Assembly (NCBI GenBank): GCA_031267635.1
Contig: JAIRYX010000023.1
Location: forward strand, 1-14,648
DNA from: Planctomycetaceae bacterium
GTDB taxonomy: Bacteria; Planctomycetota; Planctomycetia; Pirellulales; Thermoguttaceae
Length of the DNA stretch: 14,648 bases
Direction: 5' to 3'
Shown: in pieces, positions 1 through 6,742 of the stretch
How positions within the stretch are numbered: position 1 is the first letter of the stretch
Layout of the letters: each line of letters starts with the position of its first letter
Position numbers and translations under genes: made by a program
Notes under the pieces: generated by a model
What the model saw: the letters and a program-made list of their open reading frames with translations, nothing else
The model's database searches: none
What the model was told of the DNA's origin: nothing

Positions 1-4
1 GATA

Positions 5-170
5 CGTAGGGGCGACCCTCGTGTCCGCCCTTTATTTCTATGCGTCCGCGCATAATGTTTACGCATCCGCGCATAAATTAGGGGCGACCACATCGAAATC
101 ATGGGTGGATACGCATAAATTAGGGGAAACCGCGCATAAATCAAAGGCGACCGCGAGGGTTGCCCCTACG
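5..170. repeat. Short element bounded by 17-bp inverted repeats
   Basis: The arms at 5-21 (CGTAGGGGCGACCCTCG) and 154-170 are reverse complements with one mismatch. The interior from 39 to 143 is a run of 21-bp units sharing a GCGCATAAAT core; the first contains a TATGCG/CGCATA hairpin around TCCG. On the plus strand the units read as heptads such as YASAHNV, YASAHKL, WVDTHKL and GETAHKS. The GTAGGGGCGA-type arm resembles intergenic palindromic repeats I recall from many bacteria; that comparison is from memory. No transposase is present, so at most it is a non-autonomous or palindromic intergenic element. Confidence 0.5.
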
Positions 171-246
171 GAATCACGGAATATTGATTCCTCATCATGT
201 GCTGAGTATTATGGGAAATGAGCGCTCGAAAGAGGTTTGCGGAGCA

Positions 247-393
247 TTCCGACGGGCGTCGGAATCTTTCCGATGGGTGTCGGAATCTTTCCGACGGGTG
301 TCGGAATCTCTCCGACGGGTGTCGGAATCTCTCCGACGGGTGTCGGAATCTTTCCGACGGGTGTCGGAATCTTTCCGACGGGTGTCGGAATCG
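247..393. repeat. 21-bp hairpin tandem array (family B)
   Basis: Six full 21-bp units start at 258, 279, 300, 321, 342 and 363, with half-units on each side. Each is a hairpin: arm GTCGGAA, loop TCT, arm TTCCGAC, then a GGGT spacer. Units 300 and 321 carry a T-to-C change that shortens the arms to 6 bp with a 5-nt loop; unit 258 has one arm mismatch (GAT for GAC). On the plus strand the array reads as the heptad F/L-RRVSES. Confidence 0.9.
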
Positions 394-414
394 CTAATTC
401 CTAGGAATCAGTCG

Positions 415-695
415 CTCATAAAGAGTAGCAAATCTCCCGCAAAAAGTAGCGAATCACTCATAAAGAGTAGCGAATCTCCCGCAAAAAGTAGCGAATCACT
501 CATAAAGAGTAGCGAATCTCCCGCGGAAGGGAATGCGAGTCGCATTGGGGGAAATGAGTCGCTCGGAAGCGGAAACGAGTCGCTTCCGAAGAAAAATTCG
601 CCGTTCGTCCCTAGGAGCGGAAGTCTCGCCCCCGAGAGCGGAAGTCTCGCCCCCGAGGGCGAATCGCGCATAAAGCGCAGCGAGCCGCTCGCGAG
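415..695. repeat. 42/21-bp repeat array with palindromic units (families C and D)
   Basis: Family C repeats at 415, 457 and 499 with a 42-bp period made of two related 21-bp halves that share AGTAGCGAATC. Family D continues from about 531 with more diverged 21-bp units, including two near-identical copies at 619-639 and 640-660. Short palindromes are frequent: AATGCGA/TCGCATT, CGGAAGC/GCTTCCG, CTCG/CGAG around CCCC, GCGC/GCGC around ATAAA, and CGCTCGCGAGCG. Translation keeps the same heptad register as family B (LIKSSES, PAKSSES, RIGGNES, LGSGNES, LAPESGS). Confidence 0.8.
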
Positions 696-740
696 CGTTC
701 GTGGAAGTTTTACGTTAGTCGTTATATATTAAGGAGTTAT

Positions 741-954
741 GTCGGAAATTCAGACGCTCGGAAAGATGAGCTACTTGGAGAGGTCGGAAATTCAGACGCT
801 CGGAAAGATGAGCGACTCGGATAGGTCGGAAATTCAGACGCTCGGAAAGATTATGTATTTGGAGAAGATTCAGATAGTCCCGCTTCGCGAGCGATTCGCC
901 GCTTTCTACGGAATTTCCGTCCCGCTCGGAGCGGAAACTTTACCGCATAAGTGA
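741..954. repeat. 42-bp tandem repeat, three copies, then diverged 21-bp units (family E)
   Basis: Near-identical 42-bp units start at 741, 783 and 825 and read SEIQTLG-KMSYLER on the plus strand, two heptads per unit. Diverged heptads follow to a TGA after 954, including an ACGGAA-T-TTCCGT hairpin near 908-920. An ATG at 739 follows AAGGAG by only 2 nt, too close for good initiation. A 71-codon open frame exists, but composition and repetition argue for repeat DNA rather than a conventional gene. Confidence 0.75.
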
Positions 955-1038
955 TGAATCAAGCGACATCGCGGGCGGCGTTTGGGGAATAGACGCAATC
1001 TCCTTGAAAGCCCGCAACAATTCCGCCGTTCCGCAAAA

Positions 1039-1258
1039 GAGATACGTCGTCCTGAAAAAGAGATACGCCGCCTCGCTAAAGAGATACGTCGTCCCGCAAA
1101 AGAGATACGTCGTCCCGAAAAAGAGAGTCGTCGTTCCGCAAAAGAGATCAGCCGCCTCGCAAAAGAGAGCAGTCATCCCGCAAAAGAGATTCGCCGCCTC
1201 GCTACATAAATCCGCACGGCAATTGGGGAACGACGCACGGCAATCGGGGAACGACAGC
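1039..1258. repeat. 21-bp tandem array (families F and G)
   Basis: Eight units start at 1039, 1060, 1081, 1102, 1123, 1144, 1165 and 1186, with consensus GAGATACGTCGTCC followed by GCAAAA. The plus strand reads KEIRRPA/KEIRRLA heptads in one frame and another open heptad series in a second frame. At about 1213-1258 a different family with the same period follows, containing GGCAATTGGGGAACGAC twice. No start signal or known domain is associated. Confidence 0.85.
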
Positions 1259-1490
1259 CGCTTTTACCGGAAAATATCGCCTATTTCAGCCCTTATATAT
1301 CAAATGCCCCTTTAGCAGTCGGCAAAGCTCCCGAAAAACGAAATAATCAGCGGAGTTTTAACTCCTGGATAGGCAAAGTATCAGAAGCCGCTCAAGCTCC
1401 AATTGTCGTCAAGCCAGTTCTCGACAAAAAAGAAGGCAAAGTATTAGAAGTCGCTAAAGCTCCAATCGTTCCTTGGAGCGCCGTCCCGAT
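1259..1490. other. Spacer with a 63-bp-spaced direct repeat, possible gene remnant
   Basis: Two 36-nt related copies start at 1372 and 1435, exactly 63 bp (3 x 21) apart. In one plus-strand frame they read GKVSEAAQAPIV and GKVLEVAKAPIV. That frame is open from 1210 to 1656 but has no ATG, GTG or TTG near its beginning and overlaps the kinase gene antisense. Composition here is more protein-like than in the hairpin arrays (for example PVLDKKEG), so it may be a decayed repeat-protein fragment. I recognise no family. Confidence 0.4.
1459..1479 (-). terminator. Weak hairpin terminator after the kinase gene
   Basis: GCTCCAA (1459-1465) pairs with TTGGAGC (1473-1479) around a 7-nt loop, 12 bp beyond the kinase stop codon. 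On the minus strand it is followed by TTTA only, so if it terminates it is a weak intrinsic terminator. The same sequence is part of the 63-bp-spaced repeat. Confidence 0.3.
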
Positions 1491-1491
1491 T

Positions 1492-3291
1492 TTACGTTTC
1501 TTTTCGCAACGGCAATTCCAGAATAAAGCGGGCGCCGCCGCTGGGAGAGACGCCCAACCGAATTTGACCGCCGTGTTCTTCAAAGATTTTGTGCGTGACG
1601 GCAAGCCCAAGCCCGGTGCCGACGTTTCCTTTCTTGTTGGAAAGAAAGGGACGAAATAAAGAATCAAACATTTCCGGCGGTATTCCCAGCCCGTTGTCGT
1701 CAACCGTTATTTGCACGATTGGCTGTTGCGATTGCGTCGCGGACTGTAACCCGGTTCGGATTTCAACTCGCCCCGTGTGTTGCAAAGCGCCGCGGCTTTC
1801 CTCGCTGCTTTCCATGAACAACACGGCAGACTCTTGATCTCGCACGGCGGGCGATTCCGTTTGATTTTGCAACGTTACGGACTTGTGTGCTTGTGCCGCG
1901 TCAATGGCGTTCGTTACAATGTTCGTGACGGCGCGATGGATTTGCTCCGCGTCGAAGAAGAAAGTCGGAATTGTCTCATCCGGCAGCCAAATCAGTTCCG
2001 TTCCGAAATCATGCGCGCGTCCGCACATCAACTCCGCCACGTCGGAAATAACGCGGTTCACGTCTTCCAACGCAAAATTCGGTTCGCGCTCTTTGCTAAA
2101 GGTCAGCATATCCATCACCAGGTCGGAAATTTTATTTTGATTCTTTTCAACAATACGCCAACCTTTCGCCAGCAATTCATGATTCGTGTCCGCCAAACCT
2201 TTTTCGATGAGGTAACTTCCGCCGTTGATTCCTTGCAAGATATTTTTGATATGATGCGAAAGCACCGCGACTGTTTGACCAATCGCCGCCAGCCGTTCCG
2301 CCTGTACCATCCCTTGATAATACCGCGTATCCTCCACCGCCAACGCGGCTTGGTGTGCAATGGCGATCATCAGCTTGAGATGATCGGTCGTCAGCGATTT
2401 TGTTTCATTTGGCGGGAGCTTCAACGATTCTTGCGGCGACGTCGTTGTGTCGATATAAATCACGCCGACAACGCCGTAGCGTCCTTGCATCGGCACGCAA
2501 ATCGCCTCGCGGATTCCGATGTGAATAATACTTCCGTCCGGCTCCCATCGATCGTCTTTCTGGGCGTCGCTCGTCAATACGCCTTCGCGATTGGACAAGA
2601 CCGTGTCGAGAATGCGTTGGCTAATCGTCATTCGGTCGCTCGGCGAGAAATCATTTCTCGTCCGTGACACTCGCGGCAAAAGCCGGTCTCCTTCGGAATC
2701 AAACAACAAGATGCAGCCGCGATCCACGTTCACCCATTCAAAGATTAATTCCAATATTCGCGAGAGAAGCCGGTCGATGTCGAGCGTCTGGCTGACCACC
2801 AAGGTTGTGTGGTACATGACTTGCAAATGTCCTTTCGCTTTGGCAAGCCACGAATCATCAGCCGGCTTGAGCGACGGGTCGTAAAGGCGGCTTCCTTCTT
2901 CCTGTTTCACCGCATGTAAAATCCTCGCCGGCTCGTGATGGAGGTTGTCCTTTTGAAAATCGACATTCGGCGTTAGACTTTCCCGATGTTTCGCGTGATT
3001 TTCGGACGTTCTCGTATAAAGAAAGAGCGTCTTACCGATTTGAATTTGATCGCCGTTTTCGAGCGAGTGTTCATTGATTCGTTTTCCGTTGACATAAACG
3101 CCGTTAGAGCTGCCGAGATCGACGAGAATGTCCGCATTGTCGCGCCGCCGGATTTCCGCATGCCGGCGCGACGCTTCGCTGTCGTTAAGCCGTAGCACAT
3201 TCGACGCGTCGCGCCCGATCGTGACGACTTGCTTGAGAAGCTTATGACGGATTCCTTGTCCCGCTCCCAAAATAACAAACAACGACGACAT
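1492..3291 (-). CDS. FHA-GAF sensor histidine kinase, cytoplasmic
   Basis: 599 residues with no membrane segment. Residues 1-95 form an FHA domain, which binds phosphothreonine peptides: GRDASN at 26-31, SRRH at 41-44, LGSSNGVYVNGKRI around 59-72. Residues about 150-330 look like a GAF sensor domain. The dimerisation/phosphoacceptor helix is VLSHHIKNIL with His346. The HATPase domain has an N box (NIVTNAIDAA, Asn457-Ala466), G1 (DDNGLGI, 531-537), F box (LFRPFLSNK) and G2 (GTGLGL, 558-563). The residue after His346 is His rather than the usual Glu/Asp. The ATG start has GAGGAA 7 nt upstream. The gene lies 54 bp downstream of the signal peptidase gene on the same strand, so co-transcription is plausible. 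No response regulator is encoded nearby, so it is probably an orphan kinase. The domain assignment is firm; the signal sensed is unknown. Confidence 0.92.
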   Translation of the reverse strand: MSSLFVILGAGQGIRHKLLKQVVTIGRDASNVLRLNDSEASRRHAEIRRRDNADILVDLGSSNGVYVNGKRINEHSLENGDQIQIGKTLFLYTRTSENHAKHRESLTPNVDFQKDNLHHEPARILHAVKQEEGSRLYDPSLKPADDSWLAKAKGHLQVMYHTTLVVSQTLDIDRLLSRILELIFEWVNVDRGCILLFDSEGDRLLPRVSRTRNDFSPSDRMTISQRILDTVLSNREGVLTSDAQKDDRWEPDGSIIHIGIREAICVPMQGRYGVVGVIYIDTTTSPQESLKLPPNETKSLTTDHLKLMIAIAHQAALAVEDTRYYQGMVQAERLAAIGQTVAVLSHHIKNILQGINGGSYLIEKGLADTNHELLAKGWRIVEKNQNKISDLVMDMLTFSKEREPNFALEDVNRVISDVAELMCGRAHDFGTELIWLPDETIPTFFFDAEQIHRAVTNIVTNAIDAAQAHKSVTLQNQTESPAVRDQESAVLFMESSEESRGALQHTGRVEIRTGLQSATQSQQPIVQITVDDNGLGIPPEMFDSLFRPFLSNKKGNVGTGLGLAVTHKIFEEHGGQIRLGVSPSGGARFILELPLRKET

Positions 3292-3345
3292 TTCTCACTT
3301 CCTCGTTTGCGACAGTAGATACGAATGTTTCTTTTTCAGAGACTT

Positions 3346-4749
3346 CTATTTTACGGGACTCGCAATTCCTGTCAATTGTCGAAACGGAACGCAGGACGGT
3401 TTCCAAACGCGGCTGTCGAGAGAAAAGCTGCTGTTGTCGCCGAGAAGATAATAGCAATTTTGCGGAACGTTCGTCACTTGCGATGAAGAATCCGATGCGG
3501 AACGAATTGCCGCGTCCGGCAACGGCGTATAATAAATGTCGCGCCAAACGCGAATGTTGCGGATTTGCCGCGCCGTCCTTGTTTCATATTCTTTCGCGGG
3601 AATGCGAGGATTGTCGGTTTTCCATCGTATTGCAAACGGCGAAATCAATTCTGACGTTTCCGGCGGCTGTATTTCGTCTGCAAAAGGGATCTCTGCGAGG
3701 ACAATTCCGTTGACTGCGATTAAAAATTGACGATCAAACAACGAGATTTCAATCTTCCAAACATCCGCCATGTTGGACGAAACGTGATAAAGTTTTTTTT
3801 GTTGCTGATGTTCTACAGTTACTGTTTTCTGCTTTCGGTCAAATGCCGTGTCAAAAGAACACGACGGCGTATTTGCCCGAATGCACAGCGGCAAAGAAAT
3901 TTCGTTATCTTCCGACGTCCAATCCAATTCGAGCATCAAGTCGTGAACGCGAAAGACGTTTTCCGAACGTTGTGTTTGATTTTGGTTTTCGCAAAGCTGA
4001 TTTGTCACGCCGAATAACGACGGATTAAACGCTGTCTTGTTATTTTTATCTGCGTTGTCTGTGGATTGTGTTTCCCCTTGAAAATACGGCACGGAACGTA
4101 TCGGCAAACAGACGAACTCGTTTGTTTTTTGCTGTTGCCATTGGCAATAAAGTACCGGAATCCGTATTTCACGCTGAACGGCATAAGATTTCGCCGCGAC
4201 TTTTCCGTTGATGAAAATATCGCCGTGTTCGATTTTTACTGTTTCATTTGGCAGCGCAACGACTCGCTTCACCGCCAATTGCGCATCGTCCGGTTTACGA
4301 AAAATTACGACGTTCCAACGCCGAACCGGTCGCAACGACAATGCGGCGCGGTTGATTCTCAAACGCTCGCCGGAATAAAAAGAGTCGGAGAAAATCGGCG
4401 TTTCTGCGAATCCGCATGCCGGACAAACGCTCCGTGCCAGAAGTTGTTCGCCGGACAATTTGCGCCGTGAATTTTCAGCGAAATCATTATTCGCATTGTG
4501 TTTCATATTTTGTACGGCAACGCAAAATGCTGCGCGGCATTCGGGACACATTAATTTCCAATGTGGTCCCATGAGTGTCGGCGACATAGAATTGCTGGAA
4601 ACATAAAGCGGTATAACGATTCCTTCCATGAAAAATGTTCGGACGCATAAAATGATCACAATACCGCATATAACAAAGCGGATAATAATGAAAAATAATT
4701 GGTGGGAGATTTTCATCGAAATATACTTTGGCTTTGGGGATAAAAACAA
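3346..4749 (-). CDS. lepB: Signal peptidase I (S26), with zinc-ribbon insert and large central insert
   Basis: Membrane-anchored serine protease that removes signal peptides from exported proteins. Numbering from the TTG at 4749: one transmembrane helix (about 16-48), catalytic Ser54 in SSNSMSPTL, catalytic Lys161 in AVKRVVALPNETV, and box E LLGDNSSFSLDSR near residue 437. At 467 residues it is longer than usual. An insert right after the serine box carries C68-x2-C71 and C109-x2-C112, a zinc-ribbon-like pair; a second insert of roughly 230 residues precedes box E and I cannot assign it. From memory, planctomycete homologues carry similar Cys inserts. Start alternatives: TTG at 4749 (weak SD), ATG at 4716 (no SD), or an in-frame ATC at 4779 placed 8 nt after a perfect AGGAGGT. 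Function is secure; the start is not. Confidence 0.88.
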   Translation of the reverse strand: MFLSPKPKYISMKISHQLFFIIIRFVICGIVIILCVRTFFMEGIVIPLYVSSNSMSPTLMGPHWKLMCPECRAAFCVAVQNMKHNANNDFAENSRRKLSGEQLLARSVCPACGFAETPIFSDSFYSGERLRINRAALSLRPVRRWNVVIFRKPDDAQLAVKRVVALPNETVKIEHGDIFINGKVAAKSYAVQREIRIPVLYCQWQQQKTNEFVCLPIRSVPYFQGETQSTDNADKNNKTAFNPSLFGVTNQLCENQNQTQRSENVFRVHDLMLELDWTSEDNEISLPLCIRANTPSCSFDTAFDRKQKTVTVEHQQQKKLYHVSSNMADVWKIEISLFDRQFLIAVNGIVLAEIPFADEIQPPETSELISPFAIRWKTDNPRIPAKEYETRTARQIRNIRVWRDIYYTPLPDAAIRSASDSSSQVTNVPQNCYYLLGDNSSFSLDSRVWKPSCVPFRQLTGIASPVK

Positions 4750-4754
4750 GTCGC

Positions 4755-4794
4755 TTCTTATTCTAAATCGGTTTTGGATCTTTGCAAACCTCCT
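4755..4794 (-). promoter_or_regulatory. Orphan perfect Shine-Dalgarno and possible promoter upstream of lepB
   Basis: AGGAGGT at 4794-4788 (minus strand) is an ideal ribosome binding site, but no ATG, GTG or TTG follows at useful distance. Eight nt downstream is ATC (4779-4777), in frame with lepB with no stop between. TTGCAA-N16-TAGAAT overlaps the same stretch (about 4788-4761) as a possible sigma-70 promoter; if used, the real start would have to be the TTG at 4749 or the ATG at 4716. The two readings compete. The rest of the gap to 5010 shows nothing else clear. Confidence 0.3.
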
Positions 4795-5010
4795 GTGAGA
4801 GCTTCATTGTATGAAGAGGTTGCATAAATATACTTTTTTCAAAAAGTGAAATATTCAGGTAGGTTCATGTTATTCGTGACTAAAAAATATCTGAGTATTT
4901 CGTTTGTTGAGGGACAATATTTGAAACCGCAATAGAAAACTATGGCGTCAGTTGCCCCAACCAAATAAATCCGCTCTGTGCAACTGTAGGGTTACCAAAA
5001 AATATCTTTG

Positions 5011-5997
5011 TCATTTCCGATACCATTTTTGCAGCACGCTCATCCAATCGTCGCGATTCTTTGCGCGGACAAATGCGTCGCGGACGGCGAGCGGTTCGGG
5101 ATGTAATTTCGCGTAATTGACGCCGAATTTGCGCATGTCGGACGCGGAACGATGCGCACCGTAAAGAGTTTCCGACAAGTTGTAATGTTGTAAAATGATT
5201 TCGTATTGTTCGGCGAGAGTTGGCGGCGAAGGAATCGGTTTGCCGTTGAGCACGGCGAGCGTTTGAGAAAAAAGCCAAGGATTGCCTATCGCTCCGCGAG
5301 CCAACGCTACACCGTCCACGCCGGACTCGCGCATCCGCCGCACGATTGTCTCGGCGGAAAAAAGATCGCCGCTTCCCAATATTGTCCGATCTCCCACATG
5401 TTGTTTGACGCGAGTAATGAAATCCCAATCGCTCGCGCCGTCATAACGTTGCTTCACCGTGCGACCATGCACCGTCGCCGCCGCAATGCCATGTTGAAAA
5501 GCGCCGTCGAGAATTTCCCAAAATTGCTCGTTGCTTTGCGGCGAATCGTCGTATCCTTTGCGTAATTTTATCGTAAGTGGAATGTTTGGCGGAATCGAAT
5601 TTCTCACACGGCTAATAATTTCCAACACGGTTTGCGGCGAAGTCATTAGCATTCCTCCGCGATTACGTCCCAACACTTTTTTGACCGGACATGCGAAATT
5701 CAGATCAATCAAATCGAATCCAAATCCTATCAAACGATTTGCCGCCGTCACAAAGATTTCCGGTTCGCTTCCCATCAGTTGTGCGCCGGTCGGATGATCC
5801 GAACCGTCCACCGCCAGATAAAACCGCGACTTATTCCCGCGCGAAACATCGATCACAAATTGATCGAGAAACACTTCGCAAAGCGTAAATTCCGCTCCGC
5901 AAAGCCGCGATATTTCCCGCATCGGCGCGTCCGAATAACCGCTAAGCGCGGCTTGAGTCACCGGAAATTGTAATTGCAAGTTGTCAAAGTGCAGCAC
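5011..5997 (-). CDS. dus: tRNA-dihydrouridine synthase (DusB-like)
   Basis: FMN enzyme that reduces uridines of tRNA to dihydrouridine with NAD(P)H. The TIM-barrel motifs are all present: APMREISR-type N-terminus (here ALSGYSDAPMREIS), GAQLMGSEPE, DLNFACPVKKV with catalytic Cys103, TIKLRKGYDD, AATVHGRT, GSGDLFS and ARGAIGNPW. About 328 residues, a normal length. I place the start at the GTG at 5997 because AGGAG (6010-6006) lies exactly 8 nt before it; an upstream in-frame GTG at 6015 would place that site inside the gene. The gene is same-strand downstream of the lipoprotein gene, with a 240-bp gap holding a candidate promoter, so it is probably independently transcribed. The exact Dus subfamily cannot be fixed by eye. 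Confidence 0.93.
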   Translation of the reverse strand: MLHFDNLQLQFPVTQAALSGYSDAPMREISRLCGAEFTLCEVFLDQFVIDVSRGNKSRFYLAVDGSDHPTGAQLMGSEPEIFVTAANRLIGFGFDLIDLNFACPVKKVLGRNRGGMLMTSPQTVLEIISRVRNSIPPNIPLTIKLRKGYDDSPQSNEQFWEILDGAFQHGIAAATVHGRTVKQRYDGASDWDFITRVKQHVGDRTILGSGDLFSAETIVRRMRESGVDGVALARGAIGNPWLFSQTLAVLNGKPIPSPPTLAEQYEIILQHYNLSETLYGAHRSASDMRKFGVNYAKLHPEPLAVRDAFVRAKNRDDWMSVLQKWYRK

Positions 5998-6005
5998 GTT
6001 ATATA

Positions 6006-6010
6006 CTCCT
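6006..6010 (-). promoter_or_regulatory. Ribosome binding site deciding the dus start
   Basis: Minus-strand AGGAG, 8 nt before the GTG at 5997. It lies inside the alternative longer reading from the GTG at 6015, which has no comparable site, so the shorter start is favoured. Confidence 0.6.
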
Positions 6011-6161
6011 CGCACTTTGAATTTCGTGTTTCATTTTAAAAGGGACGTTAAGGGTAAAAGGGACTTTGGGGACATGGTGAACGCTAAACACAGTATTACA
6101 AAGTGAATTTTCAAATATGAATAATATACACAAGAGACTAAAAACCAAAAGGCAATGGAAT

Positions 6162-6190
6162 ATTATTAATGATTGAAAAGTAAAAGTCAA
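6162..6190 (-). promoter_or_regulatory. Candidate sigma-70 promoter for dus
   Basis: TTGACT (6190-6185), a 17-nt spacer and AATAAT (6167-6162) give one mismatch in each hexamer against TTGACA/TATAAT. The leader to the GTG at 5997 would be about 155 nt. The leader includes a short direct repeat, with GTCCCTTTTA occurring twice on the minus strand near 6035-6065. Confidence 0.4.
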
Positions 6191-6237
6191 TCGCTTAGTT
6201 GGGAACTGTTATTTGTGAAAGTGATATTCTTGCCAGA

Positions 6238-6648
6238 TTACTTTGCTGGTTCCACGGTGATGTCGAACGTTCTACTTTTTCCATCCGCAATAAAAGTCAA
6301 GCCGGAAGTCGCGGCGTTGCTGTGTTTAGCGTTTATGAGCGGTACTTCTATCGGCATCCCTGTTTTATCATGTCCTTCTTCTTTCACCGCATTTATGATC
6401 AACACTTTGTAAGTTCCGCCTTTGGGGATCCCATCTTTTTTCGACTCAAATCCCATAATGTACGTTCCATCCGAATTGATTTCACCTCGTCCGGTACTGC
6501 CATCTTCTGCAATAAAACAGACTAAACCCGCTGTCAATGGTGAACCATCCGCAAAGGTAACTGTTCCTGACACTTTTAGGTTCTTACCGCATCCGGTTAT
6601 CATCACCAATATCATAAAAAGTAAAATAACACACACAAACCGATTCAT
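6238..6648 (-). CDS. Small planctomycete lipoprotein, carboxypeptidase-regulatory/transthyretin-like
   Basis: 136 residues from an ATG at 6648 preceded by AGGAG at 5-nt spacing; the longer upstream reading lacks such a site. Residues 1-19 are a lipoprotein signal ending in the lipobox ITG-Cys20, so the mature protein should be lipid-anchored. The rest (KVSGTVTFADGSPLTAGLVCF, then GRGEINSDGTYIMGF and GIPKGGTYKVLI) is the beta-sandwich pattern of carboxypeptidase regulatory-like domains. It sits 94 bp downstream of the DUF1559 gene on the same strand, a pairing common in planctomycetes (established from the family as I know it). It is probably co-transcribed with, and accessory to, that surface protein. 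Its precise role is unknown. Confidence 0.85.
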   Translation of the reverse strand: MNRFVCVILLFMILVMITGCGKNLKVSGTVTFADGSPLTAGLVCFIAEDGSTGRGEINSDGTYIMGFESKKDGIPKGGTYKVLIINAVKEEGHDKTGMPIEVPLINAKHSNAATSGLTFIADGKSRTFDITVEPAK

Positions 6649-6742
6649 AAAAACTCCTGACTGAATATATTGATGTTCATTAAACATCCCTTTCGGAAAA
6701 TATTTGTTCCTGATAAGAATATGAGGAATCAAACACGCAACA

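Larger units (their letters stand above)
160..732 (+). other. Open heptad-repeat reading frame, doubtful coding status
   Basis: This frame is open for 190 codons from an ATG at 160, or from 211 (MGNERSKEVC). From about residue 29 it is an unbroken run of seven-residue units ending mostly in SES, NES or SGS, crossing three different DNA repeat families without losing register. Against a real gene: there is no convincing Shine-Dalgarno at either start, no recognisable domain or signal peptide, and the opposite strand is also open over 408-671. Any tract with a period divisible by three stays open easily, so openness is weak evidence. It could be a rapidly evolving repeat protein, but hairpin-repeat DNA explains it at least as well. 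Confidence 0.25.

Noticed and set aside
408..671. Minus-strand 87-codon frame with SDSLLFAG repeats
   Set aside because: A reverse-strand reading of the 21/42-bp repeat array, with no initiation signal; openness is a result of the period.
1..1260. CRISPR array
   Set aside because: Units are contiguous tandem repeats of 21 or 42 bp without unique spacers, and no cas genes are present.
1777..2667. Long plus-strand open frame of 296 codons
   Set aside because: It is antisense to the kinase gene, whose domains are unmistakable; the peptide has no recognisable domain and no ribosome binding site.
4950..4990. CAGTTGC/GCAACTG inverted repeat after dus as a terminator
   Set aside because: Arms are 7 bp with a loop of about 27 nt and no T run, too weak to call.
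5999..6190. 63-codon minus-strand hydrophobic frame just upstream of dus
   Set aside because: Its TTG start coincides with the -35 hexamer of the candidate dus promoter, and no ribosome binding site is present.
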